From Planctomycetota bacterium (GTDB taxonomy: Bacteria; Planctomycetota; Phycisphaerae; Sedimentisphaerales; Anaerobacaceae), in assembly GCA_017885385.1 (NCBI GenBank), contig JAFNGF010000137.1, positions 1 through 12,833 on the forward strand: DNA of 12,833 nt. Reading direction: 5' to 3'. This document shows positions 1 to 5,964 of this stretch, in pieces. The stretch's first letter is position 1; every line of letters begins with the position of its first letter. The notes under the pieces are model-generated. The model was not told the DNA's origin, made no database searches, and saw only the letters and a program-made list of their open reading frames with translations. Both the position numbers and the translations under genes were made by a program.

Positions 1-295
1 AGACCTGGTATCCGCCGCTGTCGGTTAATATTGGCCCGTCCCAGGCCATAAATTTGTGCAGCCCGCCGAGCTTTTCGATTACATTGATGCCGGGCCTGAG
101 CATCAGGTGGTAAGCGTTGGCCAAAATAACGTTGGTGCCGGTTTCTTTCAGCTGCTTCGGCGTGATTCCCTTTACGGCGCCGGCGGAGCCCACAGGCATA
201 AAAAAGGGAGTCTCAACCTTGCCGTGGGCGGTAGTGAGCACACCCAGGCGAGCTGCGCAATCGGAGTCTTTGTGCAGAACTTGGAAATTACTCAT
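1..295 (-). CDS. tgt: Queuine tRNA-ribosyltransferase (tRNA-guanine transglycosylase), N-terminal part
   Basis: This is the first 98 codons of a bacterial Tgt; the rest lies beyond the left edge. Tgt exchanges guanine-34 of the Asp, Asn, His and Tyr tRNAs for the queuosine precursor preQ1 in the cytoplasm. The visible part carries the family's N-terminal signatures: FFMPVGSAGAVKGITP (residues 31-46), NVILANAYHLMLRPG (55-69), GGLHKFMAWDGPILTDSGGYQV (in two pieces, GGLHKFMAWD at 77-86 and GPILTDSGGYQV at 87-98). Asp92 in TDSGG corresponds to the substrate-binding/catalytic Asp102 of the Zymomonas enzyme. The ATG (295-293) lies inside the 3' end of the SpoIID-like gene, an 8-bp overlap that suggests translational coupling. 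Identification is by motif recognition and is firm; the catalytic nucleophile is outside the window. Confidence 0.95.
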   Translation of the reverse strand, partial: MSNFQVLHKDSDCAARLGVLTTAHGKVETPFFMPVGSAGAVKGITPKQLKETGTNVILANAYHLMLRPGINVIEKLGGLHKFMAWDGPILTDSGGYQV

Positions 296-1541
296 CTCGG
301 TAGGCTCTTGAAATCTTGGAGCCGGGGTAGTAATGCTGAAGGATCGCTCCGGCGTTTTTTCCTTGTCTTGCCATTCCTTCGGCGCCGTGCTGGCACATTC
401 CGACGCCGTGCCCCCAGCCTCTGCCGGCTAAGAATGCCCATTTTCCGTCCCATTTGACAATCAGGCAAATGGTGCTTTTCAATTCTTGTCCGCCCGGGTC
501 GATCGTAAGACGTAAATTCTCGGCTCGCAGAAAGTGGCTCTTGCCGGTTGAGCCGATAAGCTGAACCGAAGTCAGCCGGGCAAATGTTCCGTAGTCGCTC
601 TGCTCGGCCGGCTTGATGCCCACAATTTCACCGAGCGGCTTGAGCTCTGCAAAGCGCTGCATGAGCCTGGCTGTGACATCGCTCTGGTCGAACTGCGCCA
701 TAGGCCAGAAAAAAAGGTCGAGCTTGGCGACTTCTTTGCAATAGGGACAGTCCACGCCTCTAAGCGATTCGAAGGAATCGCCGAACACGCGCTGGCTGTT
801 TTCGGTATGGCCGCCGCATATCGAGCTGTAGTAAGCGGGCAAAATGTCTTCGGTGCCGGCGGGCTGTCTACAAATCAAGACCTGGCCGTGAGTGCTATTG
901 ACGGCATCCCAAACCTGCGCGGATTCAGCTTTGAGCCCGGTGTAGACTTGGTTTGTCTGTGTCGCGCTTACGTCCCAATGTCGCTTCTTGCCGAAGCGTC
1001 TTTTGACATACAAGCAGTACGTTCTTGCAGCGATTGTCTGAGCCTTTAACGCCTCCGGTTCCCAGTAATCAGGCATTTCCGCGCCCACCACGCCTGCCAG
1101 ATACGGCTCAAGGGGCACTAGGTTGACCGCGTCGAAGCTGCTGCTGTCAGGATTGACGATGAGCTTAAGTTTCCCGCGGTATTGATCGCCGTTCAGGCTG
1201 AAGATATGAGGCTCATCGGGGCAAATAATTGCCTGGCTGCTTTCCAGCGTTCGGCCTGCGATGGTGATTTTGCCGGCAGACGCCTCCACCCTTGCGGGCA
1301 AATCTGTCCGGTCGAATAGAGCTTTTCTGGTTTGCGTCTGCGCGTCGACGACCTCGAAAGGAGATTGCGAACCGATGGTGCACTGCTTGGCATCGTCCAG
1401 CAGCAGGACTCTCACCCAGAACTCCGGCTCGATCCCCATTTGTGGGGTGGGTAGTACCATCTGCCTGGGCCTGCAGCCGACAAGGATTATCGACAAGCAG
1501 CAGACACAAAACAAGTGAAGGGAAAAGACACGGATTAACAC
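288..1541 (-). CDS. SpoIID/LytB domain lipoprotein, putative peptidoglycan lytic transglycosylase
   Basis: A 417-residue exported protein of the SpoIID/LytB family, which cleaves glycan strands of peptidoglycan. The N-terminus has a hydrophobic stretch ending in the lipobox LVGC (Cys23), so it is probably a lipoprotein. The SpoIID core starts near residue 120. GAEMPDYW (153-160) carries the Glu155 expected to be catalytic, followed by EALKAQTIAARTY (163-175). CGGHTEN (242-248) matches the conserved SGGHTEN block, with Cys in place of Ser. GWGHGVGMCQHGAEGMA lies near the C-terminus (375-391). It overlaps tgt by 8 bp. The start is uncertain: the GTG at 1541 has no visible Shine-Dalgarno and sits within a tandem repeat, but it gives a sensible signal sequence with one Arg before the hydrophobic core. 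Planctomycetes do not sporulate, so a role in envelope remodelling is the likely meaning; the substrate is inferred from the family. Confidence 0.88.
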   Translation of the reverse strand: MLIRVFSLHLFCVCCLSIILVGCRPRQMVLPTPQMGIEPEFWVRVLLLDDAKQCTIGSQSPFEVVDAQTQTRKALFDRTDLPARVEASAGKITIAGRTLESSQAIICPDEPHIFSLNGDQYRGKLKLIVNPDSSSFDAVNLVPLEPYLAGVVGAEMPDYWEPEALKAQTIAARTYCLYVKRRFGKKRHWDVSATQTNQVYTGLKAESAQVWDAVNSTHGQVLICRQPAGTEDILPAYYSSICGGHTENSQRVFGDSFESLRGVDCPYCKEVAKLDLFFWPMAQFDQSDVTARLMQRFAELKPLGEIVGIKPAEQSDYGTFARLTSVQLIGSTGKSHFLRAENLRLTIDPGGQELKSTICLIVKWDGKWAFLAGRGWGHGVGMCQHGAEGMARQGKNAGAILQHYYPGSKISRAYRDE

Positions 1542-1558
1542 GCATTCACACCGATTAA
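1529..1558. repeat. Three tandem 10-bp units overlapping the SpoIID-like start
   Basis: Units CACGGATTAA, CACGCATTCA and CACCGATTAA follow each other exactly. The putative GTG start of the SpoIID-like gene falls in the middle unit, so codons 1-4 are repeat-derived. This type of short imperfect repeat is, from memory, common in planctomycete intergenic DNA. Confidence 0.75.
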
Positions 1559-1574
1559 ATTAAGATAAAAAAAC

Positions 1575-1601
1575 TCTGCGTAATCTGTGAAATCTGTGGT
1601 T
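1575..1601. repeat. Three tandem 9-bp units
   Basis: Units TCTGCGTAA, TCTGTGAAA and TCTGTGGTT are contiguous. They lie between the 10-bp array and the 7-bp array, so three arrays of different period are stacked in one 140-bp spacer. Confidence 0.75.
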
Positions 1602-1664
1602 AAAACAGCAGTCAGCAGACAGGATTCTGTCTTCTGTCCTCCGTCCTCTGTCTTCTGGCTGCTG
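1602..1664 (-). terminator. Rho-independent terminator-like hairpin after the TPR/alpha-CTD gene
   Basis: Read on the minus strand, a 17-nt arm (1664-1648, CAGCAGCCAGAAGACAG) pairs with a second arm (1622-1606, CTGTCTGCTGACTGCTG) at 15 of 17 positions. The loop is 25 nt, and a run of four U (1605-1602) follows directly. The hairpin begins 17 nt past the stop codon at 1682. The plus strand has no T run after the hairpin, so the signal is directional. The arms and loop largely coincide with the 7-bp tandem array, so a repeat appears to serve as a terminator. The loop is longer and the U tract shorter than usual, which keeps confidence moderate. Confidence 0.6.
1626..1660. repeat. Five tandem 7-bp units
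   Basis: Units TCTGTCT, TCTGTCC, TCCGTCC, TCTGTCT and TCTGGCT are contiguous. On the minus strand this reads as an ACAGAAG/ACAGAGG-type array. It is partly contained in the terminator-like hairpin 1602-1664. Confidence 0.75.
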
Positions 1665-1681
1665 AATTGCAAATTCATCGG

Positions 1682-3016
1682 TTACTCCAGGCTGCGCAGG
1701 GCCAGTCCGACGCTAGCAAGGTTCCTTTTGATTTCATTTAAGCTGGTTACGCCGAAGTTTTTGATTCCGAGAAGCTCGGCTTCTGTTTTTCGAGTCAAAT
1801 CGGCGAGCGTGCGAATATTGAGCTTCTGTAAACATTTTCGGGAGCGCACCGAAAGTTGCAGGTCGTCCACAGATTTGTTCATAGCTCCTTGCTCTTCCGA
1901 GGCAATACGGTCGGACAGTTCTTGAGGCTGTACCGGCTTTTCCTCCACGGTCATGCCCAGGTGTAGGCTTTTGGATTCGAGGATGATCTTGACTTCTCGA
2001 AGCGAGGTTTCCCCGAAGTTCTTATAAGACAGCAGCTCCGCCTCGGAGATATTCAAGAGATCGCCGAGCGTATCGATGTTCATTTTCTTCAGGCAGTTTC
2101 TGCTGCGTACCGACAGCTCAAAATCAGAGATAGGAGTTTCAAGAATCTGATTTTTGCGGCTCTTTTTCTTTTCTTTTTCTTCATCGTAGAGCATGGTTTT
2201 TGAGCTTTCGATGTCTTTTTTGAACAGAATCGCTCTTTGGTGATTAGGATGAGACTGCAGAACCGCATCCACACACTGGGAGGCTCTGTCGTACTGGTCC
2301 ATATCCTCATAAAGCACAGCTAAGTTCAGCAGTGCGCTTACATAAACCATAGAGCCGCAAACGACCTGCTTATAATAGTCGATGGCGGCCTCTTCATCGC
2401 CGGACAGATCGCACCGAAAAGCCAGGTGGAAAAGTGCTCGTGGGTGCGTCGGCGCCAGTTCCAGAGCTATCTCGTAATTGTCTGCTGCCTTTTCATACAG
2501 CCCCTGCATGTCCTGAAGCCGGCCAAGCTGGTAGTGGTACTCGGCGCTTACCTTCTCGAAATTCGCGCAGCCGGCTAATTCTTTTTGTGCCGCCTCAAAG
2601 TTCTTGGCGTGGCGATACGTGGCAGCTTTTTCCAGCGATATGTACAAGGGGTCGGCCTGGTGGGCCAGACTTTTTTGCAGGCTTTCAATTGCCGCGTCGA
2701 ATTTGCCCGATTGGCGAAGCGCAAAGGCCAGATATATGAATTTTTCCTTGCGATCCTGGGCTTTTTTTAGTTTCTCCACAGCTTCGGCGAATCGCCCGAG
2801 AATAAAAAGCCCGATGCCGGCCGCCAGTGAAGCCTTTGGCGAGGTCTCAGCCATATTTGCCCGTAACTGTTCAGCGAATTTTAGCTGGTTGGCCTCGGTG
2901 CAATTGACGAGGTGAGAGAGTTTCGTTATCTCGTCCATAGATGGCAGCTCATCAGCGAATAAGTTGGTTTGGGCCACCGCTACGCGGGAAACCTCCGGTT
3001 GTGTCGTCGTGTCCAT
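1682..3016 (-). CDS. TPR protein with two RNA polymerase alpha-CTD-like modules
   Basis: A 444-residue protein without signal peptide or membrane segment, so probably cytoplasmic. Residues about 50-265 are tetratricopeptide-like helical repeats (for example KAADNYEIALELAPTHPRAL). A lysine/glutamate-rich linker follows (about 267-295), then two copies of the C-terminal domain of RNA polymerase alpha, at 296-355 and 383-444. Compared with E. coli alpha, both copies keep VRS with Arg265, Cys269, Gly296, Ser299 and Glu302 of the DNA-binding surface. Asn268 is kept in the first copy and is Lys in the second; Lys298 is Thr in both. The rest of alpha is absent, so this is not the polymerase subunit itself. 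The start ATG has AGGAG about 10 bases upstream. The gene has its own promoter and terminator-like hairpin. It may tether a TPR-bound partner to UP-element-like DNA or to a transcription factor; that function is inference. Confidence 0.85.
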   Translation of the reverse strand: MDTTTQPEVSRVAVAQTNLFADELPSMDEITKLSHLVNCTEANQLKFAEQLRANMAETSPKASLAAGIGLFILGRFAEAVEKLKKAQDRKEKFIYLAFALRQSGKFDAAIESLQKSLAHQADPLYISLEKAATYRHAKNFEAAQKELAGCANFEKVSAEYHYQLGRLQDMQGLYEKAADNYEIALELAPTHPRALFHLAFRCDLSGDEEAAIDYYKQVVCGSMVYVSALLNLAVLYEDMDQYDRASQCVDAVLQSHPNHQRAILFKKDIESSKTMLYDEEKEKKKSRKNQILETPISDFELSVRSRNCLKKMNIDTLGDLLNISEAELLSYKNFGETSLREVKIILESKSLHLGMTVEEKPVQPQELSDRIASEEQGAMNKSVDDLQLSVRSRKCLQKLNIRTLADLTRKTEAELLGIKNFGVTSLNEIKRNLASVGLALRSLE

Positions 3017-3071
3017 ACAAATTGTCTCCTGGCTTAGAAGCTTAAAAACCTTTAACCTTTGGCATTTTTGC

Positions 3072-3098
3072 CACAGAGAGCACAGAGAGCTCAGAGGA
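3072..3098. repeat. Three tandem 9-bp units in the leader
   Basis: CACAGAGAG, CACAGAGAG and CTCAGAGGA are contiguous. From memory this resembles a short repeat family seen repeatedly in planctomycete and other environmental genomes. Confidence 0.75.
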
Positions 3099-3115
3099 AG
3101 TATTCTATTTCTTTA

Positions 3116-3161
3116 TCCGCCATACGTATGGCGGACAAATCTCTGTTCCGCCACAGGCGGA
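3116..3161. repeat. Two adjacent hairpins sharing TCCGCC/GGCGGA arms
   Basis: The first is a perfect 20-bp palindrome, TCCGCCATACGTATGGCGGA (3116-3135). The second is TCCGCC-ACA-GGCGGA (3147-3161). Both use the same six-base arms, like a REP-type doublet. Both lie in the predicted 5' leader of the minus-strand TPR/alpha-CTD gene. Confidence 0.8.
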
Positions 3162-3196
3162 TGTGTCTTCTGTGGCTCTTTCCGTTACGGGCTAAG

Positions 3197-3224
3197 ATTA
3201 TAAAGTCGAATGTGTACTTTGCAA
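3197..3224 (-). promoter_or_regulatory. Sigma70-type promoter for the TPR/alpha-CTD gene
   Basis: On the minus strand a TTGCAA -35 (3224-3219) is separated by 16 bp from a perfect TATAAT -10 (3202-3197). Transcription would begin near 3190. This gives a leader of roughly 175 nt that contains both hairpins and the 9-bp repeat before the ATG at 3016. Confidence 0.6.
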
Positions 3225-3298
3225 TAGGTTTTTGTAGCCGGCCATACTTAGGGATTATCCGGACCTTCCTGCAGGCTTTGCCCCGCCGCCGCTTCGCT

Positions 3299-3540
3299 TT
3301 ACTTGGTGGCGTTTTTTGCAGAAGTCGGCTTTGCTCGCCACTTTTGAGTTTCTTCGGGCTTGTCCCAGGCTTCGTGGAGTCTCACCAACTCATTCAGCGA
3401 CTCGATCCTGCGGGGGTGTTCCGGCCTGAGCTTGGTCTGGCGACCCTGAAATGCCTGTAAGAGAAGTGGTTCTGCCTCTCCCTGGCGGGCCTGCGCCATG
3501 TACAATACAGCAAGTTCGTGCATGGACTCAAGCTCCCTGC
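3299..3540 (-). pseudogene. 3' remnant of a kinesin-light-chain-type TPR gene
   Basis: The frame from about 3540 to the TAA at 3301-3299 reads RRELESMHELAVLYMAQARQ and continues with EAEPLLLQAFQGRQTKL, HPRRIESLNELVRLHEAW, and PEETQKWRAK. This is the typical last repeat and tail of TPR_12 (kinesin light chain-like) proteins, which in planctomycetes often follow a Ser/Thr kinase domain. A seven-base G/C homopolymer (3541-3547) sits at the upstream edge. An in-frame TGA appears about nine codons above the recognisable homology. An ATG at 3523 with GGGAG upstream could allow a 74-residue peptide, but it would start in the middle of a repeat. I read it as a decayed fragment. Confidence 0.6.
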
Positions 3541-3713
3541 GGGGGGGACTCTTTTGCTGATTTCAAAAATTTTTTGCAAAATGTAATCAACATTTTCCTA
3601 TTGGCATTCGCCCTTAGTATAGGAAAGTGTCAGAGAAAAGTACGCGAGCCAATACACCGCGGATAAGCATCTATAGAGACGCGGGAAAAGTTAAGATAGG
3701 TAATCTGGTATCG

Positions 3714-3722
3714 AAAGGAGGT
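3714..3722 (+). promoter_or_regulatory. Strong Shine-Dalgarno of the LamG-TPR gene
   Basis: AAAGGAGGT matches the anti-Shine-Dalgarno over its full core and ends 7 bases before the ATG at 3730. It fixes that start. No convincing sigma70 promoter was found in 3541-3713; TTTTCC-N16-TAGTAT (3593-3620) is the best weak candidate. Confidence 0.8.
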
Positions 3723-3729
3723 ACCGCCC

Positions 3730-5964
3730 ATGCGCAAGAAAATCCTTCTCACAGCTATATTTCTGCTGTTTCTGCCATTGTTGCTAACAACTCCAGCAGT
3801 TTCACCAGATGCATCGGCTGAGCCTGAGCAGACAAATGCCAGGCCGGTCGCTCACTGGAGTATGGATGACCCAAAAGGTATCACTGCTGCAGACAGCATC
3901 GGTGACAACCATGGCAGGCTCTACGGCAGCAGTGCTTTCTCAGCCGATAGTCAGGTGGGTACCGGCTCGGTTCAGTTTGATGGCGTTCAGGATTGCATCC
4001 GTGTGCCCAACTCCTGGGAACTGAATCTAACCTCTGCTATCACCATCACCGCCTGGGTAAATGCCGATACCTGGGACAAAAAGAACGCCCGTATCGTCCA
4101 GAAAGGAAGCGCTGATAATCAGTATCGGCTCACCAGCGAGTGGGGCAAGATGATATTCGAGCTGAGGGGCGTGGCAAAGCTGAATGTCCGGCTGCCACCA
4201 GCAGGTAAATGGGTGCACATCGCAGCAACCTACGACGGCCTCCAGATGTGCCTTTACTACGATGGCAAGCTGGTAAATTCTAAAGCAACCTGTGGTCTGA
4301 TTGCCACCACCGGTGATCCGCTGTACATCGGCAGCAAGGATGGCCGCCAACCTATGGATTGCTTCAAAGGCCGACTGGACGATGTGGCTATGTTTAGCTG
4401 GGCATTGGACCCCAGCCAGATAAGGCAACTGTACAGTCACGGCGTGGAATCCTTCGTCAACTCACAACCGGCAGGGGGTGCCGGGTCTGGGGACAATCGT
4501 GCGATTCTGTCGCAGATACACGCAGCGATCTCAAATATCCAGAAAGGCGATCAGTCGGCTGCCCAGGCGGCTGTCGAAGAACTGCTCGCCGGATTCTCCG
4601 GAGACGAACATATACAGACCGCGATTCTCAAGATAGCCGATACCTATCTTGAACGCGAAAAACCTTCCCGTGCTTGTGAACTTTACCGGGCTGCCCTTGT
4701 CAAGCATCCGCGAACTGAAGAGGCCATACACGCTCACAGGGGCATAGCAATCTCGAGTATTGAGCTGGGCCAAACAGAGGCTGCTGAGTCTGCTATCCAG
4801 ACGTTGCTTACCGACTTTTCCGATTATGAAGATAGCACATCAGCAGTCTACGAGATAGCCAATAGCCTGTACGTGCGGGGAAAGTCGGCCAAGGCCATCG
4901 AACTCTACAGCGAGCTTGCTGAGCGTTGGCCGGACAGTGAGCAGGCAATATGGGCCTGCGTAAAAATGATTGAGTATCATATCAGCCGTCAGGATATATC
5001 CTCAGCAGATGCCGAGCTTGATAGGCTTCTTTCCTTGCCTTGCGGTCATCGCCTTTATCCGGAAGGCATTCGCCAAGCGGCCCAGAAATATCAGGAAGCA
5101 GGTTACCATGAGAAGGCTCTTGGTCTTCATGAATACAATGTCGAGCGTTTCCCTGACGATATGTACGGGATGTGGTCGCAGGGTGCGATGGTTCATTTCT
5201 TCATTCGTCAAGGGGACTATCAGGCCGCCGATGCGGCTTATGCCAGGTTTCTGACCGTATTCTCACAGCAACCGGCTTTCCCGAGAGAGGTTTACCTGGT
5301 GGGTGACGTGTACAGGGAAGCGGGCAGATATGACAAGGCGCGCCAGCTCTATCAATATGTTGTGGACAACTGGCCTAACACTGTGCACGCATTGTGGGCC
5401 GGAGCCGGCATGGTAAAGTTGGCTATCGCCCTCGAAGATGAAGCCGCTGCTGAGGCGGCAGTTGATGATTTAATCGCTGATTTCGGCGACTATCCGGAGT
5501 TACCTCCTGCGCTATGGGTGGTAACAGAGGACTATTATGACCTGGCTTTTCGCTGTGAGAACCAAGGCCTAGACGCCAAAGCTGATGAGTATTTTAGGAA
5601 GGTCATAAGTGCGGGGCAAGCAATCCTAAAGCAATGGCCAGACTCCGTTGCTGGACCAGAAATTTGCCATATTTCGGGCATTTGCTATGAGCGGGTGGAC
5701 GAATACCCCAAGGCCATCAACTATTATCAGAAAGTCGTCGACGAGTGGCCCGACTACGAACATGCTTGGGAAGCTCAGTTTCGAATCGCCAAGATGTCTA
5801 AATGGTTGATATTGAACGGTGCCAAGTCGGACTCCGAAGCTCATGCCGTGGTAAAGAGCGCTTTCAAGCAGTTGGTTGAGTCCTATCCTGACTGCCCCGC
5901 AGCCGAAGGTGCGCGTAACTGGCTGGAAGGTAACGTCAAGTCAACTGAAGGAGCACAGAAATGA
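3730..5964 (+). CDS. Secreted LamG (concanavalin-like) and TPR repeat protein
   Basis: A 744-residue exported protein. The signal peptide is MRKK followed by a Leu/Phe-rich core; cleavage is likely after ASA (residues 28-30). Residues about 38-245 form a LamG/concanavalin-like jellyroll (Laminin_G_3 type), recognisable by ARPVAHWSMDD (38-48), WVHIAATYDG (161-170), LYYDGKLV, LYIGSKDG and GRLDDVAMFSWALD. Such domains usually bind carbohydrate. A Gly-rich linker leads to about 480 residues of TPR-like repeats of the kind AxxLYxxxVxxWPDS, resembling YbgF/CpoB and outer-membrane assembly TPRs. There is no membrane anchor, so it is periplasmic or extracellular. It is the first gene of the plus-strand cluster; its TGA overlaps the next ATG by 4 bp (ATGA). 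LamG plus TPR fits a surface scaffold, but no catalytic function is visible. Confidence 0.88.
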   Translation: MRKKILLTAIFLLFLPLLLTTPAVSPDASAEPEQTNARPVAHWSMDDPKGITAADSIGDNHGRLYGSSAFSADSQVGTGSVQFDGVQDCIRVPNSWELNLTSAITITAWVNADTWDKKNARIVQKGSADNQYRLTSEWGKMIFELRGVAKLNVRLPPAGKWVHIAATYDGLQMCLYYDGKLVNSKATCGLIATTGDPLYIGSKDGRQPMDCFKGRLDDVAMFSWALDPSQIRQLYSHGVESFVNSQPAGGAGSGDNRAILSQIHAAISNIQKGDQSAAQAAVEELLAGFSGDEHIQTAILKIADTYLEREKPSRACELYRAALVKHPRTEEAIHAHRGIAISSIELGQTEAAESAIQTLLTDFSDYEDSTSAVYEIANSLYVRGKSAKAIELYSELAERWPDSEQAIWACVKMIEYHISRQDISSADAELDRLLSLPCGHRLYPEGIRQAAQKYQEAGYHEKALGLHEYNVERFPDDMYGMWSQGAMVHFFIRQGDYQAADAAYARFLTVFSQQPAFPREVYLVGDVYREAGRYDKARQLYQYVVDNWPNTVHALWAGAGMVKLAIALEDEAAAEAAVDDLIADFGDYPELPPALWVVTEDYYDLAFRCENQGLDAKADEYFRKVISAGQAILKQWPDSVAGPEICHISGICYERVDEYPKAINYYQKVVDEWPDYEHAWEAQFRIAKMSKWLILNGAKSDSEAHAVVKSAFKQLVESYPDCPAAEGARNWLEGNVKSTEGAQK

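Larger units (their letters stand above)
3017..3298. other. Intergenic leader/promoter region of the TPR/alpha-CTD gene
   Basis: These 282 bp contain no plausible gene on either strand. They hold the Shine-Dalgarno and promoter of the TPR/alpha-CTD gene, a 9-bp tandem repeat and two hairpins with the same arms. Complementary arms GCCACAGA (3070-3077) and TCTGTGGC (3169-3176) bracket the repeat and hairpins, so the leader transcript could fold as one unit. Confidence 0.6.

Noticed and set aside
56..457. Plus-strand frame of 133 codons over the left edge
   Set aside because: It is antisense to tgt and the SpoIID-like gene, both of which have clear family motifs; its own translation shows none.
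1213..1545. Minus-strand frame of 110 codons starting at the ATG at 1545
   Set aside because: Shifted frame over the SpoIID-like signal region; Arg-rich, motif-free translation.
3072..3161. CRISPR array
   Set aside because: Units are 9 bp without spacers, and the palindromes are only two; no cas genes nearby.
3059..3460. Plus-strand frames across the leader and TPR remnant
   Set aside because: They run through tandem repeats and hairpins and antisense to the TPR remnant; no domain-like sequence.
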